DNA of 64,000 nucleotides, from NCBI GenBank assembly GCA_017619675.1, contig JAFZRX010000003.1, forward strand, positions 1-64,000. The letters run 5' to 3'. The translations under genes were made by a program, and so were the position numbers. Below, one piece after another: positions 1 through 8,830 of the stretch (position 1 is its first letter; each line of letters starts with the position of its first letter). The notes under the pieces are model-generated. The model was given only the letters and a program-made list of their open reading frames with translations. It ran no database searches and had not been told where the DNA came from. This DNA comes from Bacteroidales bacterium (GTDB lineage: Bacteria > Bacteroidota > Bacteroidia > Bacteroidales > UBA932).

Positions 1-1019
1 GTCCTAGCGGCGTGGCCAACCCTGACCTCAAGTGGGAGACCTCCATCCAGAAGGACTTCGGTATGGACGCCCGTTTCTTCGGCAACAGGCTCACCCTTGG
101 CGTTGACTACTTCATCAAGGACACCGACGGACTTCTCGTAAACATCACCCCTATCGCCGAGGCCGGTATCACCAGCAGCACCGTTAACGCAGGTTCCATC
201 CGCAACCAGGGTCTCGAAGTAGAGGCCGGCTGGCAGGACACCATCGGTGACTTCCGTTACAGCATCAACGGAAACCTTTCAACCCTGAAGAACATGGTAA
301 CCTATCTGGAGCCTTCAGTAGGCCGTCAGACCGGTTCCAACTTCTCCAACCACTATAATACTCCCGCTTTCGAGGTTGGTCACTCAACCTGGTATATGAG
401 GGCAATCGAGTATGCAGGTGTAGACAAGGCTACTGGAGAACCTCTCTATATCAACGCCGCCGGACAGACAGTTCATTCATCTGAGATGAACTCCTCCGCT
501 GACCTCAAGGACGTAGGACCTACCATCCCTACCCTCACTTATGGTATCACCCTCAACCTCGCTTGGAAGAGCTTCGATTTGATCGTGTTCGGTAGCGGTG
601 CCGCAGGAAACGTTATTTCTCCTTGCGTTTACCGTACACAGCACCCTCGTATCAACTCTCTTGCTTACTTCTACGAGAACGCTTGGACTCCTAAGAACAC
701 CAATGCTACAATGCCTGCTATCGCAAGCATCCAGCAGGATAACTTCTTCTGGAGTTCAACCGCCAACATCTTCAAGGGCGACTACTTCAAGATCAAGCAG
801 ATCCAGCTCGGTTACACCCTTCCTAAGGCATACTCAAAGAAGGTGGGTGTCGACAACCTGAGGATCTACACCTCACTTGACGACTACTTCCTGTTCACCA
901 AGTATCCTGGATTCGACCCTGAGGTTGCATCCACCGGTTCTTACAATGGAGCAGGTATGGACAAGGGTTCATTCCCTAACGCTAAGAGACTTATCTTCGG
1001 TATCAACGTATCATTCTAA
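1..1019 (+). CDS. SusC/RagA-type TonB-dependent outer-membrane receptor, C-terminal part (5' end outside window)
   Basis: The reading frame is open from the first bases, so the start lies upstream of the window. What is visible is the C-terminal third of a SusC-family beta barrel. It includes the NPDLKWE segment common in this family, alternating aromatic strands, and a terminal strand ending in GINVSF, the usual outer-membrane assembly signal with a final Phe. SusC proteins import oligosaccharides across the outer membrane with TonB energy, capped by the SusD lipoprotein. The next gene, 14 nt downstream, is a SusD, as expected for such a pair. The following GH43 and GH8 genes suggest a xylan-type substrate (inference). 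The plug and any N-terminal regulatory domain cannot be judged from here. Confidence 0.93.
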   Translation, partial: PSGVANPDLKWETSIQKDFGMDARFFGNRLTLGVDYFIKDTDGLLVNITPIAEAGITSSTVNAGSIRNQGLEVEAGWQDTIGDFRYSINGNLSTLKNMVTYLEPSVGRQTGSNFSNHYNTPAFEVGHSTWYMRAIEYAGVDKATGEPLYINAAGQTVHSSEMNSSADLKDVGPTIPTLTYGITLNLAWKSFDLIVFGSGAAGNVISPCVYRTQHPRINSLAYFYENAWTPKNTNATMPAIASIQQDNFFWSSTANIFKGDYFKIKQIQLGYTLPKAYSKKVGVDNLRIYTSLDDYFLFTKYPGFDPEVASTGSYNGAGMDKGSFPNAKRLIFGINVSF

Positions 1020-1033
1020 AATAAGTCAGGATT

Positions 1034-2785
1034 ATGAAAAAGATTATATATATAACTATCGCCATTTTAACGGCTTCCATTTTTGCTTCCTGCAGCCAGG
1101 ATCTTCTTGAGATCCCCCAGAAGGGAGTTGTTCCTTACGAGGATTTCTATGACGGCTCCCCTGAGAATGCAATCGGCGCAGCCGTTACCATCTACCAGAG
1201 TGTAGGTCAGATGTATACTACAGGTGCCGGTTTCGGTATCAGCGGTGTGGGTTGGTGTATCGGTAACTCAAGGCACGCCCTTACCAACGGACCGTCCGAT
1301 GATATTTACTGGGGATCCGGAGACAAGGGAGACCATGTGTTCGGTCTTGAGATCAACGAGTACAGGCCTTCATTCGGTTCTTCAAGCGAAGTTATCGGCC
1401 AGCAGTACTATGTTTGCTATCAGCTTATCCGTAACTGCAACCTCCTTCTCGAGAACTGGGAGGAGAGCTCAGACGCCACCATCAAGCAGGCAAGGGCAGA
1501 GGCCCGTCTGTTCCGTGCAATGGCACACTTCCATCTTGCAACATATTGGGGCGACGTAATCCTCGTGGAGAACACTATGAACGGTTCAGAACGTCCGGAG
1601 GTTACCCCTCAGGCAGAGGTGTTCAAGTGGTGTATCGACGAGATCGGAGCCATCGCCAACGACCTTCCTTCAAAGAGCGGTCTCAACGACAAGAAGCTCG
1701 CTATCCGCGCCACCAAGGAGTTCGCCCTTGCACTCAAGGGTAAGATCCAGGTATTCGCAAAGGACTGGAACGGAGCTAAGACCAGCCTCAAGGCTGTCAT
1801 CAGCTCAGGCAAGTACGCCCTTGTTCCTGGAACCAAGATGTCAGAGCTTCTCCACGGAGAGTGCGACGCTTGCGAAGAGAAACTCCTTGACCTCAACTAT
1901 CTTGACTTCCCTGGCGTACGTCTTACCGGAAAGAACCACGGCCAGGCCAACCAGGCCGACATGTGGAGGTCCGGAAACGGTGGATTCTGGGGCAAGTGCC
2001 TTCCTTCCAAGATCATCCAGTCAGAAGGCTGGGGCGGCGGTGGAAACCCTTCAAAGTCTTTCGTAGAGGCCATCATGGCTCACGAGCCTGACTCATACCG
2101 TAGGAAAGCATGGATCATGTCCTATGACGAGCTTATCACTGATCTTGAGTGGAACGGACACGAGCCCGGCAGCGACGATCCTTTGACCGCAGAGGAGAGG
2201 ATGATGAGCCCGGTTATCGGAATCCAGCCTGGTTACCACTACTTTGGAAGCGTTGGTTACTTCTCAATGAAGAGGGCTCCCCGTAGGGCTGACCTTAACA
2301 AGAACACAGACTCCAACACTCACGAGAACCAGAACGTAATGCGTTATGCAGAAGTTCTCCTCCTCTATGCTGAGGCTTGCGCAATGACCAACGACAGCGA
2401 TGGTCTGCAGTACCTCAACATGGTTGCAGAGCGTGCAGGTGCTCCTACCTACAGCTCACTCACCATGGACAACGTTAAGCAGGAGAAGCGCTTCGAGATG
2501 TTCGTAGAGGGATGCCGTTTCGCTGACCTCGTACGCTGGGGCGATGCCGCAACCGTACTCAAGGATCAGGGCAAGGAAGTTCCTTCATTCTACGACGAAT
2601 ACTGGGATCCCGCTACAAAGCAGCCTACAGGCAAGCCTCACCACTTTGTTGTTGACTACAGCGACGCTTATTACAACAAGGCTGGCGAATACGGATTCGT
2701 AGCAGGAAAGAACGAGCGCATGCCGTTCCCTAAGAATACAGTTGAGCAGAACGAAAATCTCAACCAGAACCCGGGTTGGAATTAA
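1034..2785 (+). CDS. SusD/RagB-family glycan-binding lipoprotein
   Basis: A 583-residue protein with a lipoprotein signal (FASC, Cys near residue 20), followed by the TPR-like helical region typical of SusD (RNCNLLLENW, then RLFRAMAHFHLA). The C-terminal part carries the usual RFEMFVEGCRFADLVRWG segment. SusD proteins sit on the cell surface and act as the lid of the SusC transporter, delivering oligosaccharides. The gene follows its SusC partner by 14 nt and is followed by a strong intrinsic terminator, so SusC-SusD forms its own transcript end. The downstream enzymes may be transcribed separately. Substrate specificity is not visible in the sequence. Confidence 0.95.
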   Translation: MKKIIYITIAILTASIFASCSQDLLEIPQKGVVPYEDFYDGSPENAIGAAVTIYQSVGQMYTTGAGFGISGVGWCIGNSRHALTNGPSDDIYWGSGDKGDHVFGLEINEYRPSFGSSSEVIGQQYYVCYQLIRNCNLLLENWEESSDATIKQARAEARLFRAMAHFHLATYWGDVILVENTMNGSERPEVTPQAEVFKWCIDEIGAIANDLPSKSGLNDKKLAIRATKEFALALKGKIQVFAKDWNGAKTSLKAVISSGKYALVPGTKMSELLHGECDACEEKLLDLNYLDFPGVRLTGKNHGQANQADMWRSGNGGFWGKCLPSKIIQSEGWGGGGNPSKSFVEAIMAHEPDSYRRKAWIMSYDELITDLEWNGHEPGSDDPLTAEERMMSPVIGIQPGYHYFGSVGYFSMKRAPRRADLNKNTDSNTHENQNVMRYAEVLLLYAEACAMTNDSDGLQYLNMVAERAGAPTYSSLTMDNVKQEKRFEMFVEGCRFADLVRWGDAATVLKDQGKEVPSFYDEYWDPATKQPTGKPHHFVVDYSDAYYNKAGEYGFVAGKNERMPFPKNTVEQNENLNQNPGWN

Positions 2786-2824
2786 TAGTTACTCTTTTAT
2801 AGAATCAGGTTAGTTTATTGAGGT

Positions 2825-2869
2825 GGGCGGACTTTGAATTTCAAGGTCCGCCCATTGATTTTATTTTTT
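2825..2869 (+). terminator. Intrinsic terminator after susD
   Basis: The stem GGGCGGAC.. pairs with ..GTCCGCCC (2825-2837 against 2841-2853, one G-T pair, 3-nt loop). A T-rich tail of eleven bases follows. It lies 40 nt after the SusD stop. The tail runs straight into a TATCTTTG box at 2871-2878, a Bacteroidetes -7-like element for the next gene, although no good -33 element is placed in front of it. Confidence 0.85.
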
Positions 2870-2906
2870 GTATCTTTGAAACACTAATCATTAAAATAAT
2901 AACCGA

Positions 2907-3605
2907 ATGAAAAAATTGATTGTTTTGACTCTCCTGTTCTTTGGACTCGGGATTCAAATGAACGCACAGTCTGCTCCGGGTCAGATGCCCCCTCTGACGC
3001 TGGAGGACTATTTCTCTCCCAGCACGGCCCTTCCCGCTGGACCGGACGCAAAAGGTTTCGTTCAGAGATGGACGTTGCTGGAACCTATCGGAAAACCTGG
3101 TCTGAATTCAAACGCCGCTTTCAACGACAGCTATCTCAGGAATGAATTCTCTACTGTCTATTTCAAGGACCAGAATACCATGGTGCCCAAGGATGGGCAG
3201 ACAGTCACTCTTGCAGACAAGACTAAACTCAAATGGCACTGTCTTGACAGCAAGAAGTATAACGTGAAACTCTATCGTTTCGCTTCCGGACTTGGACTCA
3301 GGCCTACAGAGGGCGTGTTCATGGCAGTTACTGTAATCAACGTGGACAAGGACGTGACCGTAAGGATGGCGGTAGGTTCCAATTCAGGATCCATCTGGTA
3401 TGTGAACGGAGAAGAGGCTATCCTCCTTTCCAACGACCGCCGTATGGTAGTTGACGACTGCGTATCTCCCAAGCTCACCCTGCACAAGGGCAAGAACATT
3501 GTCAGGGGAACCGTTATCAACGGCCCCGGAATGAGCGATTTCTGCATCCGTTTCTATGACGAAAACGGAAACATCTTCAAGGATTTCACAGTAACAAACC
3601 AGTAA
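2907..3605 (+). CDS. Secreted beta-sandwich-like protein of unknown function in a xylan-type locus
   Basis: A 232-residue protein with a clear signal peptide (hydrophobic stretch 5-20, cleavage near NAQS). The C-terminal half (WYVNGEEAILLSNDRRMV, then LHKGKNIVRGTVINGPG and FCIRFYDENGN) resembles the jelly-roll/sugar-binding-like modules found beside esterase and glycosidase domains in Bacteroidetes enzymes. No catalytic motif is visible. It sits 12 nt upstream of the GH43 gene, in one run with GH43 and GH8, so a helper role in glycan binding or breakdown is plausible. I do not recognise a named family, and the function is inferred from context only. Confidence 0.85.
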   Translation: MKKLIVLTLLFFGLGIQMNAQSAPGQMPPLTLEDYFSPSTALPAGPDAKGFVQRWTLLEPIGKPGLNSNAAFNDSYLRNEFSTVYFKDQNTMVPKDGQTVTLADKTKLKWHCLDSKKYNVKLYRFASGLGLRPTEGVFMAVTVINVDKDVTVRMAVGSNSGSIWYVNGEEAILLSNDRRMVVDDCVSPKLTLHKGKNIVRGTVINGPGMSDFCIRFYDENGNIFKDFTVTNQ

Positions 3606-3617
3606 AGTACAGCAGCT

Positions 3618-5066
3618 ATGAAGAGATTATACATATTAGCGGCAGCTATTGTTCTTATGGCTCTGTCAGCCATTTCTGCCAAAGCACAGTTAAAAGGTAA
3701 TATCTTTATACACGACCCTTCTACCATTGCCGAGTGTGACGGTAAATACTATACCTTTGGAACCGGCAGCGGCGGCCTCATCTCAGAGGACGGCTATACC
3801 TGGACCGGCGGCGGAGTCCGCACGGGCGGCGGCGTGGCCCCTGACGTAATCAAGATAGGAGACAGATATCTGGTTTCCTACAGTTCCGGTTTCCCCGGCA
3901 CCGAGGGCAAGACCCGCGGAAATATCATTACTATGTGGACCAAGACCCTGGACCCGGAATCTCCTGATTTCGGCTATTCAGATCCTATGCTGGTAGCCTG
4001 GGCCGAGGCGGACGAAGACTGCTGGGCAATCGACCCCGCATTCCTCATGGGTCCTGACGGAAGGCTCTGGTGCTCTTACGGCACATATTTCGGCGCCATC
4101 CGCATTTGCGAACTTGACCCCAAGACCGGCGACCGTATGCCGGGCGACGTTGCCACTGACGTAGCAATCGACTGCGAGGCAACGGCAATGATGTACCGCA
4201 ACGGCTGGTACTATCTCCTGGCTACCCACGGAACCTGCTGCGACGGCGTAAACTCCACCTATAATATTGTAGTAGGCCGTTCCCGCAATCCTCGCGGACC
4301 TTACGTTGACAACGTAGGACGCGACATGATGGAAGGCGGCGGAAAGATGGTTCTCTCCGCTGGCAACAGGGTTACCGGACCAGGACACTTCGGACATTTT
4401 ATAGTTGACGAAGGCGTAGAGAGGATGTCCTGCCACTATGAGGCGGACATGGACCTTAGCGGCCGTTCCGTACTTGCAATCAACGCTCTCCAGTGGAGGG
4501 ATGACTGGCCGTTCGTAGCGGATCAGTTCAAGCCGGGCTCCTTTGAGATCGAGTCAGTGCGCAGGGGATATGCCCTTGAGATCGCGGTTGACTTCGTCCG
4601 CATGGCCGGCAGGAGTACAAGAGGATTCGGAAGCGTAGACGATCCTACATTCGCAATAGAGAACCAGAAGCTGGTGGATGTTATTGCAGACTGGCCAAAG
4701 GGTGAGATTGGCGTAAGGGCAAACGACTATATGTTCCGTCCTCACCAGAGGTGGACCATCACTCCGGTTGAAGACGCAGGCGGATACCTTGGATTCCCTT
4801 ACTACAAGATTGAGATCGAGGGAACCCACAGGGCCCTTGCCGCCACTGAATCCGAGGAACTTGTAACGGTTCCGGCATTCACAGGCGCGGACGAGCAGCT
4901 CTGGAGGATAGAGCAGCTCGTAGACGGTTCATACAGGATCATGCCCAAGAGCGTTCCTGGACACGATGAGCCTCTCGCACTCATCTGCACAGGTGACTCT
5001 ACAGTAGCACTTGGCAAGTATGACTTCAATTCAGATAACTCCAAGTGGAACTTCAGGGACAGGTAA
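3618..5066 (+). CDS. Secreted GH43-family glycosidase (arabinanase/xylosidase type) with C-terminal ricin-like region
   Basis: A 482-residue protein with signal peptide (AKA|Q near residue 24). A five-bladed-propeller GH43 domain begins directly after it. The three expected acidic residues are visible: D33 in IHDPST (general base), D139 in AIDPAF (pKa modulator) and E187 in DCEATAM (general acid). The C-terminal 150 residues (GTHRALAATESEE, then DEQLWRIEQLVDGSYRI) look like a ricin/CBM13-type beta-trefoil fragment. GH43 enzymes remove arabinose or xylose from arabinan and arabinoxylan; the exact activity cannot be read here. The next gene, GH8, starts 1 nt after the stop, indicating coupled expression and a xylan theme. 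Confidence 0.9.
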   Translation: MKRLYILAAAIVLMALSAISAKAQLKGNIFIHDPSTIAECDGKYYTFGTGSGGLISEDGYTWTGGGVRTGGGVAPDVIKIGDRYLVSYSSGFPGTEGKTRGNIITMWTKTLDPESPDFGYSDPMLVAWAEADEDCWAIDPAFLMGPDGRLWCSYGTYFGAIRICELDPKTGDRMPGDVATDVAIDCEATAMMYRNGWYYLLATHGTCCDGVNSTYNIVVGRSRNPRGPYVDNVGRDMMEGGGKMVLSAGNRVTGPGHFGHFIVDEGVERMSCHYEADMDLSGRSVLAINALQWRDDWPFVADQFKPGSFEIESVRRGYALEIAVDFVRMAGRSTRGFGSVDDPTFAIENQKLVDVIADWPKGEIGVRANDYMFRPHQRWTITPVEDAGGYLGFPYYKIEIEGTHRALAATESEELVTVPAFTGADEQLWRIEQLVDGSYRIMPKSVPGHDEPLALICTGDSTVALGKYDFNSDNSKWNFRDR

Positions 5067-5067
5067 T

Positions 5068-6351
5068 ATGAAAAAGTTTTTTATCGCGTTAGCAACAATA
5101 GTTACTCTGGCTTCCTGCGCTCCCAAGCAGCTGAAGCCCTGGACCAAGGGAGGCTTTGAGACCGGCAAGTACCGCAACGTATTCGCGGAACTGGGATATT
5201 CCAAGAAAGAGATCGACGCAAAACTCGAGTCTATTTTCCAGGAGGTATTCTACGGCCCCAACAAGGTTTACTTCGAGGTAGGGGACGACATGGCCTATAT
5301 GTCAGACGTCAAGAACTTTGACGCCAGAACAGAGGGAATGTCCTACGGACTCATGGTTTGCGTCCAGCTTGACAAGAAGGAGGAATTCGACCGCCTGTGG
5401 CGCTGGAGCAAGCACTACATGCAGTACCAGGACGGCCCCATGAAGGGATACTTTGCATGGAGCCTCAGCGTTCCGGACGGCCAGATCCGCGGAGCGGGTC
5501 CCGCGTCCGACGGTGAGCTCTACTTCATCACGGCCCTGATATTCGCATCCAACCGTTGGGGTAACGACGGCGAGATCAACTATCTGGCCGAGGCCCAGTA
5601 CATCCTGAACTCCTCCTGGGAGAAAACAGGGGAGGGCGGAATCATGCCTTTCATTGATAAGGAGCACCACCTGATTACCTTCACTCCTGACGGAAGGGGT
5701 ATCAGCTATACAGACCCGTCCTATCACATCCCCGCTTTCTACGAGGTGTGGGCCCGCTGGGCAAATGACGGCCGCGCTGACTTCTACCGCGAGTGCGCAA
5801 AGGCAAGCCGCGAGTACCTTCACAAGACCATCAACCCTGAGACAGGACTGAACCCTGATACCAACAACTTTGACGGTTCATATATCCAGACACCGTCCTG
5901 GGGAGGAAGGGTAAACAAGCCGGCTTTCCGCTTTGACTCATGGCGCGTTCCCATGAACATAGCCCTGGATTACTCCTGGGCATGCGCGGACAGGGAGTGG
6001 CAGACCAACTACGCCAATACCATCCAAAACTTCTTCTATTCAAAGGGAATAGATGACTTTGTGGACCAGTACAACGTAGACGGTACGGAACCGGAGTTTG
6101 TAATGCAGGCAGGCATGCGCGAGTACGCGGGCCACAAGCTGCGTCACTCCGTGGGTCTCGTCGGCACAACCGCAGCCATTTCACTGGCTGCTGACAACGA
6201 GATCTCCAAGGAGTTCGTGCAGCGCCTGTGGGACAGCAAGAACGAGCCTTATGATGACGGCTACTTTGACGCCTATTACGACGGTCTTCTCCGCCTCTTC
6301 GCATTCATGCACCTGAGCGGACACTACCGAGTGATAACACCTTCAAAATAA
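5068..6351 (+). CDS. GH8-family lipoprotein, probably reducing-end xylose-releasing exo-oligoxylanase
   Basis: I chose the ATG at 5068 (427 residues) because it immediately precedes a lipoprotein signal (LASC, Cys17). An upstream in-frame start at 5011 would lie inside GH43. The (alpha/alpha)6 GH8 fold is indicated by FDARTEGMSYGLM (E89, likely proton donor), GPASDGELYFITAL (D148) and FRFDSWRVPMNIALDY (D290, likely base). This pattern is closest to the Rex subfamily, which trims xylose from the reducing end of xylo-oligosaccharides. The gap to GH43 is 1 nt. A strong terminator follows. Family confidence is high; the exo-oligoxylanase assignment is likely but not proven. Confidence 0.92.
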   Translation: MKKFFIALATIVTLASCAPKQLKPWTKGGFETGKYRNVFAELGYSKKEIDAKLESIFQEVFYGPNKVYFEVGDDMAYMSDVKNFDARTEGMSYGLMVCVQLDKKEEFDRLWRWSKHYMQYQDGPMKGYFAWSLSVPDGQIRGAGPASDGELYFITALIFASNRWGNDGEINYLAEAQYILNSSWEKTGEGGIMPFIDKEHHLITFTPDGRGISYTDPSYHIPAFYEVWARWANDGRADFYRECAKASREYLHKTINPETGLNPDTNNFDGSYIQTPSWGGRVNKPAFRFDSWRVPMNIALDYSWACADREWQTNYANTIQNFFYSKGIDDFVDQYNVDGTEPEFVMQAGMREYAGHKLRHSVGLVGTTAAISLAADNEISKEFVQRLWDSKNEPYDDGYFDAYYDGLLRLFAFMHLSGHYRVITPSK

Positions 6352-6357
6352 TTGGAT

Positions 6358-6395
6358 AAAGGGACGTGAAAACTCACGTCCCTTTATTATTTTTG
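6358..6395 (+). terminator. Intrinsic terminator after GH8, tail merging with a -7 box
   Basis: A perfect 12-bp stem AAAGGGACGTGA / TCACGTCCCTTT (6358-6369 and 6374-6385, 4-nt loop AAAC) is followed by TATTATTTTTG. Bases 6388-6395 also read TATTTTTG, a Bacteroidetes -7-type box lying only 5 nt before the ATG of the next gene. The same stem sequence recurs in the terminator at 20529-20561. Confidence 0.88.
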
Positions 6396-6400
6396 TATTT

Positions 6401-8830
6401 ATGAAACGTTTCCTTGTTTTTATTGCTCTCCTGCTGGCCGTACCGTGTATGGCACAGTACCATTTCACTCTCCCAAGCGTGGATCCTGAAGAAGATTCCC
6501 TTGCAATTGCGCGAGTCCGCGCCAAGATGGATTCCATCCGTCAGTACCGCCCCACGGTGGCCGTGGTGCTGGGCGGCGGAGGCGCCCGCGGCATGGCCCA
6601 CCTGGGCGTGCTGCGGTACATAGAGGAGATGGGCATCCCCGTGGACATGGTGGGAGGAACCAGCATGGGCGGCCTGGTTTCAGGCCTCTATTCGCTGGGT
6701 TACGGCGCCGGATATATCGACTCTCTGGTGAGGGCCATAGACTGGACCGTTATGATGTCCGACAAGATTCCGGACAGTTACCAGACCTACAAGGTGCGCC
6801 GGAACAAGGAGCGTTTTGCAGTTACCATCCCGTTCCATTACGACAACCAGGACATGCAGAGCCGAATAGAGCGGCAGCTGCGCTATGACAAGAACTATGA
6901 GCAGAGCGACACCCGCACGGGTGACATGGGCCAGGAAATGATGACAAAGATTGGACTGGGCCTCCCTGACGGATTCCTCTTTGGATTCAATGTCCGCAAC
7001 ACCCTCAGTTCCGTATCCGTAGGCTATCAGGATTCACTGGCCTTTGACCAGTTGCCGGTGCCTTTCTTCTGCGTGGCAACGGATATGCTCAGTATGACCG
7101 AGAAAAACTGGACATCCGGCAGCATAGTGGATGCTATGAGGTCCACTATGGCAATACCTGGTTACTTCCGCCCCGTACGCCTTGAGGGAATGGTGCTTGT
7201 GGACGGAGGAACCCGCAACAATTTCCCGGTTGACCTTGCCCGTACTATGGGCGCGGACATAGTGATAGGATCGGAGATGCCAACTCCCCGCGACCTTGCG
7301 GACCTTGGAAGCCTCGCCAACCTGGCAATGCAGCATATCACCCTGATGTCGGTGGACATCTGCGAAGAGAACCGCAAGAACACAGACATCCTGCTGCAGC
7401 ACGAACTGCCTGGTTACAATATGCTGTCGTTCGACTCCGCCAGCGTGGACGATATCATCGCCCAGGGATATGACAAGGCCAGGCAGAACAGCGCCGCATT
7501 TGAAGAGATAGCCCGAAGGGTTGGTGCCAGGCCTGACGTCAAGGAACAGGATGGTCCCCACGCAGTAGATATCTATAAGCAGAAAGTAAAGGTGAGCGAG
7601 GTCCGCTACGAAGGCGTAGATCCAAAGGAGTCCGAATTTATTGTCAATCCTGCGCGTCTTCCCCGTGACGGTATGTATGGCCGCGAGGAGATAGAGCAGG
7701 TTCTCTCCGCCCTTTACGGCACCAAGGCCTTCGAGTCCGTGACATATCGTCTCAGCGGCACGGAGGAGCCTTACACCCTGATATTCGACTGCCAGAAAGG
7801 CCAGACCCACGAGGCCGGCGTAGGAGTACACGCCGATGTGGACGAAGGTGTGTACGTGGCCGGATTCCTGGCTCTGGGCACCCGCCGTCTGTCCGGCTTC
7901 CGCTTCATAACAGAATTTAAGGCCGGCCAGGTCTCTGAATTGAATATGGACTTGTCATACAAGCCTATGGCCCAGTTGCCGGTATTCGGCGTAACCTTCA
8001 AGAATTCCTATCGCAATTTCAGTTACCGCGAGGACGGCGGCAAGGCACGCTACAATGGTGTGAACTCACGCGCCGAGGCCTATTTCGAGGATTCCAGGAT
8101 GGTCTACGGGAACGTGCGCCTTGGCCTCGCTGCGGATATGGAGCCGTACGAATATTACCTTGACCAGTATATGCAATGGCAGGGATGGGATTTCAAGAGC
8201 AGGTGGTTCTCCACGTTTGCCAATCTGAAATACGATACCTTTAATGAGAGCTATTTCCCAACACGCGGTTTCCGCCTGTCGCTGAACACACGTTACGTCT
8301 TTGACGGTTACTCATCTTATATGGAGGACGAATGGATGGAGGATGGTGAAAATTATGAAGGGGAAGTGCCTCCATACAGTGTGGGCAACGCCCACGCTTC
8401 CGTGGCGGTTCCCTTAGGTTCCAGATTTGTCCTTCAGCCGTCAGTTTATTTCGGATGGCAGACGGAATACCCCGGGCGTATGAACTTCGTCCATACCCTT
8501 GGCGTAGGCGGTATATTGGCCGGAAGGTACATTGACAACCAGATTCCTTACTTTGGATTCAATACCGGATTCCAGGCCTGCGGCAGCTTTGCCGCCTCTA
8601 TGCAGGTAGATTTGCGTTACCGGCTGAACCACAAGAACTATCTGACTGCAAGGGCCGGAATGTTCCAGGATAAGGATAAGTTGTCGGATGTTATCAAGAC
8701 CGCGCCCACAGCATACGCTTTTGGACTGGAGATAGGACAGAAAACCATCCTTGGGCCTATGATGCTAGGCCTGCAGTGGTGCAGTATGAGAGGAGTATCC
8801 GTATCAGTGTCAGTGGGATTCGATTTCTAG
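6401..8830 (+). CDS. Patatin-like phospholipase with C-terminal outer-membrane beta barrel
   Basis: An 809-residue protein with a signal peptide (PCMA|Q). The patatin domain spans about residues 50-330: oxyanion loop LGGGGARG (57-64), nucleophile elbow GTSMGG with S88, and the catalytic Asp in VDGGTRN (D268). A POTRA-like segment (KVSEVRYEGVDPKESEFI, about 395-460) and a BamA/Omp85-type 16-stranded barrel follow, with the protein ending in VSVGFDF. This is the architecture of PlpD-type autotransported lipases: the barrel inserts in the outer membrane and the hydrolase acts on lipids. The 3' end overlaps the convergent DUF4421 gene by 4 nt. A possible very short or absent 5' leader is noted under the findings. 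Confidence 0.93.
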   Translation: MKRFLVFIALLLAVPCMAQYHFTLPSVDPEEDSLAIARVRAKMDSIRQYRPTVAVVLGGGGARGMAHLGVLRYIEEMGIPVDMVGGTSMGGLVSGLYSLGYGAGYIDSLVRAIDWTVMMSDKIPDSYQTYKVRRNKERFAVTIPFHYDNQDMQSRIERQLRYDKNYEQSDTRTGDMGQEMMTKIGLGLPDGFLFGFNVRNTLSSVSVGYQDSLAFDQLPVPFFCVATDMLSMTEKNWTSGSIVDAMRSTMAIPGYFRPVRLEGMVLVDGGTRNNFPVDLARTMGADIVIGSEMPTPRDLADLGSLANLAMQHITLMSVDICEENRKNTDILLQHELPGYNMLSFDSASVDDIIAQGYDKARQNSAAFEEIARRVGARPDVKEQDGPHAVDIYKQKVKVSEVRYEGVDPKESEFIVNPARLPRDGMYGREEIEQVLSALYGTKAFESVTYRLSGTEEPYTLIFDCQKGQTHEAGVGVHADVDEGVYVAGFLALGTRRLSGFRFITEFKAGQVSELNMDLSYKPMAQLPVFGVTFKNSYRNFSYREDGGKARYNGVNSRAEAYFEDSRMVYGNVRLGLAADMEPYEYYLDQYMQWQGWDFKSRWFSTFANLKYDTFNESYFPTRGFRLSLNTRYVFDGYSSYMEDEWMEDGENYEGEVPPYSVGNAHASVAVPLGSRFVLQPSVYFGWQTEYPGRMNFVHTLGVGGILAGRYIDNQIPYFGFNTGFQACGSFAASMQVDLRYRLNHKNYLTARAGMFQDKDKLSDVIKTAPTAYAFGLEIGQKTILGPMMLGLQWCSMRGVSVSVSVGFDF

